Source: Oscillospiraceae bacterium
Lineage (GTDB): Bacteria; Bacillota; Clostridia; Oscillospirales; Butyricicoccaceae
NCBI GenBank assembly: GCA_902797555.1
Contig: CADBTM010000223.1
Span: 1-11,519, forward strand
DNA length: 11,519 nt
Reading direction: 5' to 3'
Numbering within the stretch: the first letter of the stretch is position 1; each line of letters begins with the position of its first letter. Made by a program: the position numbers and the translations under genes. A model generated the notes under the pieces. It searched no databases and was not told the DNA's origin. It saw only the letters and a program-made list of their open reading frames with translations. Positions 1 to 7,017 of the stretch are shown here, in pieces.

Positions 1-28
1 ACTCTGTCAAGGGGCAGAGTTCTTTTTT
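1..28 (+). terminator. Terminator-like hairpin before the capsid gene
   Basis: ACTCTG (1-6) pairs perfectly with CAGAGT (15-20). A T-G and a C-G pair can extend the stem to 8 bp with an AAGG tetraloop, and TCTTTTTT follows at 21-28. This is a classical intrinsic terminator shape. The stem may extend left of the window. No promoter is visible between it and the capsid gene, so it may be leaky, or act as an RNA end or processing signal. Confidence 0.7.
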
Positions 29-85
29 AATTTCCGGAAAAGGAGGGTAGCATGGGGGCAACACTTTTTGAAGGAGGAAAATCCA

Positions 86-1030
86 ATGGCAACAGATTAT
101 CAGAAGACCTATCAGAAGTACATCGACGAGGAGCTGAACGGCGCGTCGGGCACCCAGTGGATGACGGCGGACGACAGCCGCATCCGCTGGAACGGCGGCG
201 GCGACGTGGACGTGGCCACCCTGTCCACCACCGGCCTGGGCAACTATGACAGCAGCAAGACCGACGGCAGCGCCTATCCCAACGGCGCGGTGACCGCACG
301 CTGGACGCCCTACACCCTGGAGATGGATCGCGGCGTCAAGTTTGCTCTCGACCGCGTGGCTCCCGAGGAGGCTGCCTTTGCCGCCAGCGCCGAAAACGTG
401 GTGCGCACCTTTGCCCGGGCACAGCTGGCCAAGGAGCAGGACACCTTCCGCATCCACAAGCTGTATTCGGTGGTGGCCGAGGATGAGGACTGGGAGGAGA
501 GCCATCTGGTTCCCTTTGCCCCCGGCACCGACAGCATCATCGAAAAGCTGTGCGGTCTGGTGCAGAAGCTGGAAAGCGACAGCGAGCAGACCGGCGGCTT
601 TGTGGCCATGGTGGCGTCCGACCTGAAGAACGCCTTTTTGCAGGCGTCGGCCGATGATTACAACACCATCAGCTTTGAGCAGAAGGTGGAAATCAACGGC
701 GTCACCTATGAGCATGTGATGATGCTCAACGACCTGCCCTGTATCTTTGTGCCTGCCAGCCGCATGCACACCGATATCAGCGTCCAGTCGGGCAGAGGCA
801 ATCAGGGCGCAGGCGGCATCGTGCCGGCCAGCGGCTCCAAGCGCATTTACGCCATGGTGTGCGCATGGGATGCCCCCATGGCCATCGCACGCATCGACAG
901 CCTCAAGCAGTTTGGTCCCGATGAGAACCAGCTTTTTGACGGCACCGCCATTCAGGCCAGATATTTCTATGACCTGCTGGTGCCCATGGACAAGGTGGTC
1001 ACAATCGGCGCTCTGGTGGAGGGCGTCTGA
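86..1030 (+). CDS. Phage major capsid protein (XkdG-like)
   Basis: This 314-residue protein is read as the shell-forming major head protein. The start is the ATG at 86, which follows GAAGGAGG with good spacing; an in-frame TTG at 68 lies in front of that ribosome site and is rejected. The N-terminus is a short charged helix, followed by a stretch rich in Gly, Asp, Ser and Thr, then a segment around WTPYTLEMDRGVKFALDR and a helix with RTFARAQLAKEQD, a pattern seen in capsid proteins of clostridial PBSX-like prophages. Length is close to that of PBSX XkdG (about 310 residues). Position right before connector genes supports the call. No separate scaffold or protease domain is seen, so those are expected upstream. 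The assignment rests on family resemblance and synteny; I could not run a fold search. Confidence 0.8.
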   Translation: MATDYQKTYQKYIDEELNGASGTQWMTADDSRIRWNGGGDVDVATLSTTGLGNYDSSKTDGSAYPNGAVTARWTPYTLEMDRGVKFALDRVAPEEAAFAASAENVVRTFARAQLAKEQDTFRIHKLYSVVAEDEDWEESHLVPFAPGTDSIIEKLCGLVQKLESDSEQTGGFVAMVASDLKNAFLQASADDYNTISFEQKVEINGVTYEHVMMLNDLPCIFVPASRMHTDISVQSGRGNQGAGGIVPASGSKRIYAMVCAWDAPMAIARIDSLKQFGPDENQLFDGTAIQARYFYDLLVPMDKVVTIGALVEGV

Positions 1031-1371
1031 TGAACGCCCGCTTTGCACCCGGCGGGCGGGAACGCATCCTGGAGGAGGCGCGGATGCTGACAGAGTCCGA
1101 AAAAACACCGGAGGAGGCCGAGCGCCTTTTGGACGGGGTGACCCAGGTTGCCCTCAACCACTGCCGCCGGGAGGACGTGCCCGAGAGCATGGAATGGCCG
1201 CTGTCCCTTTTGCTGGCAAGAGTGCTGGAGGGAGAAGGGTTGAGACCGGTGAGCACGGTGAAGCGGGGGGATACGGCCATCACCTATGGCGCCGAGCCGC
1301 TGGAGCTGGAGACACTGCTGGCACCCTTTGTCCGGCTGGCGTCGCCCGAAGGAGGGAGACGCCATGGGTGA
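1030..1371 (+). CDS. Head-tail connector protein (XkdH-like position)
   Basis: A 113-residue protein starting in an ATGA overlap with the capsid stop. It is mostly helical: a charged helix (residues about 10-35), then a second helix with several Leu residues (about 55-70), and a Gly/Pro-containing C-terminal part. A small helical protein directly after the major capsid gene is the usual place of the gp6/gp15-type connector that forms a ring under the portal. The primary sequence alone is weakly diagnostic, so the function is inferred mainly from gene order. It overlaps the next gene by 8 bases, consistent with coupled translation. Confidence 0.6.
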   Translation: MNARFAPGGRERILEEARMLTESEKTPEEAERLLDGVTQVALNHCRREDVPESMEWPLSLLLARVLEGEGLRPVSTVKRGDTAITYGAEPLELETLLAPFVRLASPEGGRRHG

Positions 1372-1708
1372 GGCCGGGATTCTGAAACGCACCATGACCG
1401 ACCGGGCAGACATAAGCCGGATGGAGGCCACAGGGGACGGATATCGGTGGGTGTACCGTGACCTTCCCTGCGCCCTGTCCCGCAACTATCACGGGAGCAG
1501 ACCCCGCAACGAGGAAAAGGACGGCATGGCGGAAAGCGACTTTTACCTGATGCTCTATCTCCCGAAGGGGACGGTGCTTCAGGCGGGGGACAGCGCTGCC
1601 GTTCGCCGGGAAGGACAGATCCTTCGGGGCAGATGCAGCGCAAGCCTGAGCTATCCCTCCTATGCGCTGGCCAGCATGGACGTGAAGGAAGTGGAGGCGA
1701 CGGCATGA
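1364..1708 (+). CDS. Head closure / head-tail joining protein (XkdI-like position)
   Basis: A 114-residue protein beginning at the ATG at 1364, preceded by GAAGGAGG at 1349-1356. The frame is open further upstream, but only this start has a ribosome site. The sequence is beta-rich: alternating strands around YRWVYRDLPCALS and FYLMLYLPKGTVLQAGD, ending in SYPSYALASMDVKEVE. A small beta-barrel protein between connector and tail terminator is the usual place of the gp16-type head closure protein (or the DUF3599 family in PBSX). It ends in an ATGA overlap with the next gene. The call depends on order and general fold appearance. Confidence 0.55.
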   Translation: MGEAGILKRTMTDRADISRMEATGDGYRWVYRDLPCALSRNYHGSRPRNEEKDGMAESDFYLMLYLPKGTVLQAGDSAAVRREGQILRGRCSASLSYPSYALASMDVKEVEATA

Positions 1709-2151
1709 TCGGACTGGCAGAGCTGGCCGGAGGACTGGCGGAATATCTGACGGCGCGCACGCGGATCGCCGCCTTTGCGGGAAGAATGGAGACACCCAGC
1801 TATCCCTGCTGCCTCATCGAGGCGGCAGGGAAGACCCGGACGGGAGCGGGACAGGTGGAGCGCAGCGTGACTGTGACGCTGACCTGTTACGGCTCGCGCA
1901 GGAGAGAGCGGGAGGAAGGTCTGCGCCTGCTCGATCTGATGGAGGACGCGGTGATCGGCGGGTTTACCCTGTGCGGCAGGCGGTTTTGCCCCAATGAGGT
2001 GGAAAGCTGCCTCAACGGGAAGGAGCTGCCTCAGGTGCGGTTCAGCCTGAGCTTTTACGATACGCCCGGACGGGAGGGCGGCGAAGGCGAGGACGAGGCG
2101 CCTCCCATGGGCGAGCTGCGCCTGAGGGTGGAAGCGAAAAAGGAGGAATGA
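1705..2151 (+). CDS. Phage tail terminator protein (XkdJ-like, DUF6838-type)
   Basis: A 148-residue protein starting at the ATG at 1705, within ATGA shared with the previous stop. It has an N-terminal helix (IGLAELAGGLAEYLTART), then PCCLIEAAGK, a strand with SVTVTLTCYGSRRREREEGLRLLDLMEDA and a strand segment VRFSLSFYDT near the end. This alternating strand-helix-strand layout with a long helix before the last strands fits the tail terminator family that caps the tail tube and joins it to the head. Position immediately before the sheath gene agrees. The last 25 residues are acidic and basic in alternation and probably flexible. Confidence 0.65.
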   Translation: MIGLAELAGGLAEYLTARTRIAAFAGRMETPSYPCCLIEAAGKTRTGAGQVERSVTVTLTCYGSRRREREEGLRLLDLMEDAVIGGFTLCGRRFCPNEVESCLNGKELPQVRFSLSFYDTPGREGGEGEDEAPPMGELRLRVEAKKEE

Positions 2152-2153
2152 CA

Positions 2154-3203
2154 ATGGGGATGCCCCAGATCATCATCAATTTCAGAACGGCGGGAGAAAC
2201 CGCCCTGCGGCGCTCTGCCCGGGGACAGGTGGTGCTTATGGTCGAGGGATCCCGGCGGGAGAGCGCAGGCTTCTCCCGCTGGGAACAGGCACAGAGCGCC
2301 GACCTGAACAGCGGGGAGCGCATGTTGCTGCGGCTGTGCTTTTTGGGAAACCCCAACAAGGTTTGGCTGGAGCGTTACGTCAGGGGACAGGAGCAGAACG
2401 CGCTGGAAAGCGTGCTCCACAAGGCTGAGGGGGGCTGGCTGTGCGCCCCGCAGATGGAGCCTGACACGGTGAGTGCCTTTGTCCGAACGGCGAGAGAAGA
2501 GGGAAGCCCGGTGCGCAGCGTGGTGAGCACGGAGGAAAGCCCCGACTGTGCAGGAGTGGTCAATCTTGTCTGCGGGACGGTGAGCATCCTGCTGGACGGC
2601 GCGGAGACGACGGTGACTGCCGGGCAGTACTGCGCCCGGGCGGCAGGCATCCTGGCGGGGCTCTCCCTGCGGGAAAGCGCCACCTATTACAGTCTGCCGG
2701 AGGTGCAGGACTATACGCCCAGCGCCGACCCGGAGGGCGACGTGGACCGGGGAAGACTGATCCTCGACAGAGGCGCCGAAGGCGTCCGTCTGGGCAGAGC
2801 GGTGACCAGCCGGGTCACGGAAGAAGATGCCGCAGACCGGCTGATGAAAAAGATCAAGCTGGTGGAGGGCATGGATCTGATCCGATGGGACATCCGCACG
2901 GTGTTCGAGGCGGAATACGTGGGAAAGGTGCTCAACGATTACGACTCGAAGCTGCTGCTGGTGGCCGCCATCAACAGCTATTTTGCCGGTCTGACAGGCA
3001 GCGTGCTGGACACCGGACGGAAAAACCGCGCCGCCATCGACTATGACGGACAGAAACGGTGGCTGGAGGCGCACGGCATCGACACGGAGGAGATGAGCGA
3101 GACAGCCATCCTTTCGGCAAATACGGGAAGCGAGGTCTTTTTGCAGGCAAACGTGCGGTTTGCCGACGCCATGGAAGACCTGACCTTCCAGATCACCATG
3201 TAA
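2154..3203 (+). CDS. Contractile tail sheath protein (XkdK-like, short form)
   Basis: A 349-residue sheath protein. Two in-frame ATGs exist; the one at 2148 lies 1 base from AGGAGG (2141-2146), while the one at 2154 has 7-base spacing and gives the usual sheath N-terminus MGMPQIIINFRTAGETALRR. The C-terminal part has the conserved sheath region: the segment with RWDIRTVFEAEYVGKVLNDYDSK near residue 255, then a helix with AINSYFAGLTGSVLD, and a closing pair of strands SEVFLQANVRFADAMEDLTF. It polymerises around the tube and contracts to drive it through the envelope. PBSX XkdK is about 466 residues, so this version is roughly 115 shorter and appears to lack an outer insertion domain while keeping the core handshake ends. 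Confidence 0.9.
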   Translation: MGMPQIIINFRTAGETALRRSARGQVVLMVEGSRRESAGFSRWEQAQSADLNSGERMLLRLCFLGNPNKVWLERYVRGQEQNALESVLHKAEGGWLCAPQMEPDTVSAFVRTAREEGSPVRSVVSTEESPDCAGVVNLVCGTVSILLDGAETTVTAGQYCARAAGILAGLSLRESATYYSLPEVQDYTPSADPEGDVDRGRLILDRGAEGVRLGRAVTSRVTEEDAADRLMKKIKLVEGMDLIRWDIRTVFEAEYVGKVLNDYDSKLLLVAAINSYFAGLTGSVLDTGRKNRAAIDYDGQKRWLEAHGIDTEEMSETAILSANTGSEVFLQANVRFADAMEDLTFQITM

Positions 3204-3215
3204 GGAGGGGAGACC

Positions 3216-3668
3216 ATGGCAAGCATTTCGGCAAGCAGAGTGCTTTCGGGCAGCTTTGCGGAAATATGGGTGGACGGCATGCGCATCGCCGAGGCGAGCG
3301 GCATTCAGCTGACGGTGAAGCTGCTGCGCTCGGACGTGCAGATCGGCATGGACGTGGATTCCAAGCTGGTGGGCTGGCGGGGCGAGGGGCAGCTCCGTCT
3401 GCGGCAGGTGTTCAGCCGGTTTTTTGACGTGGCAGAGCAGGCTGCGGAGGGAAGAGACCTGCGGGTGACCATCACCACGGCACTGAAGGATCCCGACAGC
3501 GCCTGGGGCGAGGAGGAGCGGTACAGCGTGGACAATGTGGCGCTGGACAGCCTCCCGCTGGTGAATTATCTGACGGGAAAGGTGAACGAGCAGGTGATCC
3601 CCTTCCGGTTTTGCCCCGGTGACCTGAAGCAGCTTTCCGCCATCGCCCCTGCGGAGACCGCCGTATGA
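3216..3668 (+). CDS. Phage tail tube protein (XkdM-like, DUF2001)
   Basis: A 150-residue protein close to the length of PBSX XkdM. The start at 3216 is preceded by GGAGGGG at 3204-3210. It begins with a short Ser-rich arm and GSFAEIWVDGMRIAEASG, followed by alternating strands, KLVGWRGEGQLRLRQVFSRF (about residues 48-67), DLRVTITTALKDPDS and the end region VIPFRFCPGDL. These features match the beta-barrel inner tube family that stacks in hexameric rings inside the sheath. It directly follows the sheath gene, and it ends in an ATGA overlap with the chaperone gene. Confidence 0.88.
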   Translation: MASISASRVLSGSFAEIWVDGMRIAEASGIQLTVKLLRSDVQIGMDVDSKLVGWRGEGQLRLRQVFSRFFDVAEQAAEGRDLRVTITTALKDPDSAWGEEERYSVDNVALDSLPLVNYLTGKVNEQVIPFRFCPGDLKQLSAIAPAETAV

Positions 3669-4189
3669 GCAGCTTTGCGCAGTGGATGGAGGCGCTGGGC
3701 GGCGGGGGCGGACGGTTCACGCTGAGATTTGGGCGTCTGGGCGTGGAGGCAGAATGCCGCACGCTGGACGCCGGTGAGGTGGAGGAATGCCGCCGGATGG
3801 GAGGAGACCGAGGACTGCGGTACGCCCTCTATCTGGCCTGTGACGAACTGAGGGAGGCAGGCCTGAAAATGCAGGAGCAGGGCAAGGTGGCAACCCCCTT
3901 TGACATCACTCTGCGGCTGCCCTATGCCGACGTGACGGCTGCGGGAGCGGCCATCCTGAAGCAGAGCGGCGCGGACAGGGCGCAGGTGACTCTGACAGGG
4001 GAGAACGGAGAGCAGGCCCTTGCCGCTCCGGAGGACGGATGGCTTTCGGAGGATGCGGAATCCGCGGAAGGCGGCGGGACGGATGTCTTTGAGGGCGGCG
4101 CTTCCCCACAGGGAGAAGCGGAAGGCGGACTGTGGAAGGTGGCGCGCTATTTTGCCGACCGTCTGAGCGCCGCGGCGGAAAACCTGTGA
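3665..4189 (+). CDS. Tail assembly chaperone-like protein (XkdN position)
   Basis: A 174-residue protein starting in an ATGA overlap with the tube gene. Residues about 18-35 look like strands (RFTLRFGRLGVEAECRTLD), followed by helices (LRYALYLACDELREAGLKM) and a small alpha/beta part to about residue 122. Residues 123-153 form an acidic, Gly-rich linker, and 154-174 form a short amphipathic helix ending AAAENL. Position after the tube gene is that of XkdN, the chaperone family that normally binds the tape measure protein. The tape measure gene that should follow is missing: the next gene begins 16 bases later. The linker plus terminal helix could be a remnant or a special feature. The chaperone call is inferred mainly from order. 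Confidence 0.6.
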   Translation: MSSFAQWMEALGGGGGRFTLRFGRLGVEAECRTLDAGEVEECRRMGGDRGLRYALYLACDELREAGLKMQEQGKVATPFDITLRLPYADVTAAGAAILKQSGADRAQVTLTGENGEQALAAPEDGWLSEDAESAEGGGTDVFEGGASPQGEAEGGLWKVARYFADRLSAAAENL

Positions 4190-4205
4190 ATGGACGGTGA
4201 GACAG

Positions 4206-4838
4206 ATGAGACAAAACACCAGAACGATGGTGCTCCGCAGGGGAGATGACAGCACCGGGCGGCAGCTGCGGCTGGCGGTCAACCCAAGGGACATCACCAT
4301 TCTTCGCCCGCAGAACAGCATCAGCTATGTTACCGTGGACGGGGAGACCGTGAACGCATCGGGGGGACGGGGACTGACGCAGGTGCGGATGGAGACCTTT
4401 CTCCCGTCGGCGAAATCCCCTTTTTACGGAGGAAGCGACCCAAAAGAGGGGATCGCGCTGCTGCGGGAATGGCAGAACGAGGGGGCGCCGGTGCGCCTGA
4501 CCATCTCGGGCACCGAGATCGATGAGCTCTTTCTCATCCTCAGCCTGAAGCAGACGCTGAAGGAGGGGGACGAGGATACGTGGATCGGGCTGGAGCTGCG
4601 GGAATACCGGGCGGTGACCCTGAGCGGGGACAACCCGGCGGAAACGCAGGTCTCCGGCCTGTACCGCCGTGCCGACGAGCGGAAGAAGCAAGCCTCGTAC
4701 CTCACCTGCGGCGGAGAGGATCTGTGGCAGATCGCGAGGCGGTTTTTGGGGGACGGAGCTCTCTGGCGGGAGCTGGCGGAAAAGAACAACATCTCCGATC
4801 CCCACAACCTGCCTGCGGGAAGGGAGATTTTGCTGTGA
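4206..4838 (+). CDS. LysM-domain baseplate/tail protein (XkdP-like)
   Basis: A 210-residue protein. ATG 4206 is preferred, with GGTGAG just upstream; GTG 4197 is an alternative start adding three residues. The N-terminal two thirds are beta-rich and include DITILRPQNSISYVTVDGE, a region with FLPSAKSPFY, and LRLTISG-like strands up to about residue 140, as in XkdP. The last 45 residues form a LysM module: YLTCGGEDLWQIARRFLGDG, then WRELAEKNNISDPHNLPAG and the closing EILL. In this family the LysM part is thought to link the tail tube end to the hub rather than to bind cell walls directly. Length is near that of XkdP (about 235). The gene is followed by a GTGA overlap with the hub gene. Confidence 0.88.
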   Translation: MRQNTRTMVLRRGDDSTGRQLRLAVNPRDITILRPQNSISYVTVDGETVNASGGRGLTQVRMETFLPSAKSPFYGGSDPKEGIALLREWQNEGAPVRLTISGTEIDELFLILSLKQTLKEGDEDTWIGLELREYRAVTLSGDNPAETQVSGLYRRADERKKQASYLTCGGEDLWQIARRFLGDGALWRELAEKNNISDPHNLPAGREILL

Positions 4839-5578
4839 GGATCTGGCTGGAGGAACAGGAGGTGACCGGCCTGTGCGTGCAGGGAATCACCGAAAAGAAC
4901 AGCGGCGGTGCGGCAGCCGAGGGGCGGTTTCGCTTTGTCTGTGCGCCTGAAAACGGCGCCTTGCCCCGCATCAACCCGGCATGCGGTCAGTGGATCGTTG
5001 TGAAGGAGGGGGACAAGATCCTCTTTTCCGGTGAGGCGGACAAGGTGCGGTATGACGCGGGCAGCAGGATGGTGACGGTGGAATGCTTTGATCCGGCCAT
5101 CCGTCTGGCAAGATATTTCCCTGAGGGAAGCTTTTCCGGGACACCGGAGGAGATCGTCGGGCGAATGTGCGCCCAGTGCGGGCTGACACCCGGAAAGCTG
5201 GCGGCAGGCGAAGGGCGAGTCAGCCTGTACTGCGCCGGAGAGCGCAGCGCATTTTCGTATATCAAAAGCCTGTACGGAGGGGCCGCAGTTGCCGATTATG
5301 AAAACGGAAGGCTGAATCTGCGCCTTTTGGGAGAAGAGGAGGCCGAGACGGGTGACAGAACGGTGGTTGCGCTCACTGCGGGAAATGCGCGGACAGAGGA
5401 CGGCGTGCGCCGGGAGGCCGTCGTGACCGTGATCGGAGAGACCTCCGTCCGGTGCGGACAGAGGATCTGTATGGAGCGTCCCCAGCTGGGCGTGTGGGGA
5501 GACTATATCATCGCACGGCTGAAAAGGACGTGGGAAAAGGGTCGGACGACCGTGACGATAGGGCTGGTGAGCGTATGA
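4835..5578 (+). CDS. Baseplate hub protein (XkdQ-like, gp27-type), short form
   Basis: A 247-residue protein beginning at GTG 4835 in a GTGA overlap with the LysM gene; the frame is open upstream but no other start fits. It contains strands near the start (IWLEEQEVTGLCVQGIT), PACGQWIVVKEGDKILFSGE (about residues 48-67), then VTVECFDPAIRLARYF, a helix before EEIVGRMCAQCGLTPG, and YIKSLYGGAAVADYENGRL. These match the XkdQ hub family that forms the trimeric ring beneath the tube. PBSX XkdQ is about 325 residues, so this form is roughly 80 shorter, mainly in the C-terminal half. It ends with an ATGA overlap. Confidence 0.82.
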   Translation: MRIWLEEQEVTGLCVQGITEKNSGGAAAEGRFRFVCAPENGALPRINPACGQWIVVKEGDKILFSGEADKVRYDAGSRMVTVECFDPAIRLARYFPEGSFSGTPEEIVGRMCAQCGLTPGKLAAGEGRVSLYCAGERSAFSYIKSLYGGAAVADYENGRLNLRLLGEEEAETGDRTVVALTAGNARTEDGVRREAVVTVIGETSVRCGQRICMERPQLGVWGDYIIARLKRTWEKGRTTVTIGLVSV

Positions 5579-5823
5579 ATCGGGATCCGTTTTATCAGAT
5601 GGCCGAGCTGATGACAAAAGAGCGGCCGGACAGCCTGCGCGTGGGAACGCTGGTACAGGCAGAGCCGGTGCGCGTGGCGCTGGGCAAAGGGACTGCGGAG
5701 ATCCGCGGCCGGACGTCGGGGGTAAGCGTGACGGCGGAGGACGAGGGCAAGGCCGTCCTTTGCTGGGTGAGCCGGAACGGCGTGTATCTTTTGTGCTTGC
5801 TGGCGGAAGAAGGGAGCGAGTGA
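5575..5823 (+). CDS. Small baseplate protein (DUF2577/XkdR-like position)
   Basis: An 82-residue protein starting at ATG 5575 in an ATGA overlap with the hub gene. It opens with a helix (DPFYQMAELMTKERPDS), then LRVGTLVQAEPVRVALGKG, a strand segment and a hydrophobic C-terminal pair of strands (AVLCWVSRNGVYLLCLLAEE). A short helix followed by an OB-like beta fold between the hub and the gp25-like gene fits the DUF2577 proteins of PBSX-like phages, which are usually around 100 residues. It is therefore slightly short. The function in the family is not well defined; a role at the tail tip or baseplate is inferred from position. Confidence 0.6.
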   Translation: MNRDPFYQMAELMTKERPDSLRVGTLVQAEPVRVALGKGTAEIRGRTSGVSVTAEDEGKAVLCWVSRNGVYLLCLLAEEGSE

Positions 5824-5824
5824 A

Positions 5825-6244
5825 ATGGCGTTGTTTTCCAGAGGAAAGGCCGAGAGCCTGCCGCTGATGCGGGAGGCTGCGGTGGATTTTGACAGCGGGA
5901 GGATCCGTATGGACGAGAACGGTGACGTGGTTCGCGTTGCCGGGCGGGAAGCCGTGCGGGTGTGGGTGTGGAGAGCGCTCCAGCCCGACAACGCCCGCTT
6001 TGTTTACAGCGCCCATACCGACAGCTATGGCAATACACTGGGGCAGCTGGCGGGAAAGGCGCTGCCCGAGGCGGAAAGCCGGGTGGCCGGAATGGTGCGG
6101 GAGGCGCTGGCGCCCTGTCCGTATATTCTGGGCGCGGAACGGTTTTCCTTTACAAGAGAGGGAAGCCGCCTGATCGCGGCGTTTACGGTGCGCACCGTTT
6201 ACGGCGACGTGGCGGCGGAAAGTGAGGTCTGGGATGAACTATGA
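5825..6244 (+). CDS. Baseplate wedge protein (XkdS-like, DUF2634, gp25-type)
   Basis: A 139-residue protein starting one base after the previous stop. It has MDENGDVVRVAGREAVRVWV (about residues 29-48), then WRALQPDNARFVYSAHTDSYG, a segment with LGQLAGKALPEAESRVAGM, and final strands GSRLIAAFTVRTVYGDV. This is the pattern of the DUF2634/gp25-like family: a strand-rich part that includes a short loop with the conserved YG and a helix leading into two strands. The protein forms baseplate wedges that hold the sheath end. Its length equals the family norm (XkdS about 144). It overlaps the next gene by 11 bases. Confidence 0.85.
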   Translation: MALFSRGKAESLPLMREAAVDFDSGRIRMDENGDVVRVAGREAVRVWVWRALQPDNARFVYSAHTDSYGNTLGQLAGKALPEAESRVAGMVREALAPCPYILGAERFSFTREGSRLIAAFTVRTVYGDVAAESEVWDEL

Positions 6245-7016
6245 TTTTGACAGCATCCTCGCCCGGCTGAGAGGGGCTGTGCCTCCGGGGATCTCCACCA
6301 TGGAGGGCACCTTTGCGGGCGACCTTTTACAGGCGACAGCGGCCGAGCTGGCGCGGATCTGGTCGCAGGAGGCCGACACCGTGACCCAAAGGGGCTTTGT
6401 CACCACTGCCGAAGGCGAATGGCTGGACGGGGTGTGCGGCAACTACGGCATCGTCCGCAAAAGCGGCGAGAGCGACGACAGCCTGCGGCAGAGGACGCTG
6501 GACTTTATCCGGGAGAGCGGCTCCAGCGGAAACTGCGCGGATTACGTCCGGTGGGCGACCTCGCTGGAGGGAACGGCCGCTGCGCGCGCCGTTCCGCTGG
6601 CCAGAGGAGCAGGCACGGTGGACGTGTACTTTATCCCCCAGGAGGATGCGGACGAGGGGCAGAAGAGCCGGATCGAGGCATTTTTGGAGGAGAAGCGCCC
6701 GGTGGGCGCCGACGTGCGCGTGATCCGGGCGGAAGCGGTTCCGCTGACGGTAGAGGCTTCCGTGACGCGGGAGGGCACCGTCGGAACAGAGGAGATCGGT
6801 CGGCAGCTGGAGAGGCGGCTGGGCGATTATCTGGCGCAGGTGCGGCTGACAGACGCCGGACGTCAGATCTCCAAAAATCGGCTGATCGGCATCGCCATGG
6901 GCTGCGACGGGGTGGCCGACATCGGACAGATCACCGTAAACGGCAGCGGCGCCGGAGTGACGCTCCCGGAGGGAAGCTATGGCGTTTTGCAGTCGGTGAC
7001 CGTGACGGAGGCGTAA
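6234..7016 (+). CDS. Baseplate J/gp47-family protein (XkdT-like), short form
   Basis: A 260-residue protein starting at ATG 6234, preceded by GAGG with 6-base spacing; GTG 6222 is a less likely in-frame start. The first 60 residues contain MEGTFAGDLLQATAAELARIW, then TTAEGEWLDGVCGNYGIVRK, typical of the entry helix and the AxGexLDxxaxxyGixR signature of baseplate J proteins. The signature SDDSLRQRTLDFIRESGSSGN, followed by YVRWATSLEGTAAARAVPL and GAGTVDVYFIPQE, also matches. These proteins form the baseplate ring that triggers sheath contraction. PBSX XkdT is about 348 residues, so this one is shorter. The C-terminal half is a smaller alpha/beta part. Confidence 0.88.
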   Translation: MNYDFDSILARLRGAVPPGISTMEGTFAGDLLQATAAELARIWSQEADTVTQRGFVTTAEGEWLDGVCGNYGIVRKSGESDDSLRQRTLDFIRESGSSGNCADYVRWATSLEGTAAARAVPLARGAGTVDVYFIPQEDADEGQKSRIEAFLEEKRPVGADVRVIRAEAVPLTVEASVTREGTVGTEEIGRQLERRLGDYLAQVRLTDAGRQISKNRLIGIAMGCDGVADIGQITVNGSGAGVTLPEGSYGVLQSVTVTEA

Positions 7017-7017
7017 T

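Noticed and set aside
4167..4206. Programmed +1 frameshift joining the chaperone to the LysM protein
   Set aside because: The LysM frame is open back to 4167, but no convincing slippery sequence is present (GCG GAA AAC CTG TGA) and a start with a ribosome site exists at 4206.
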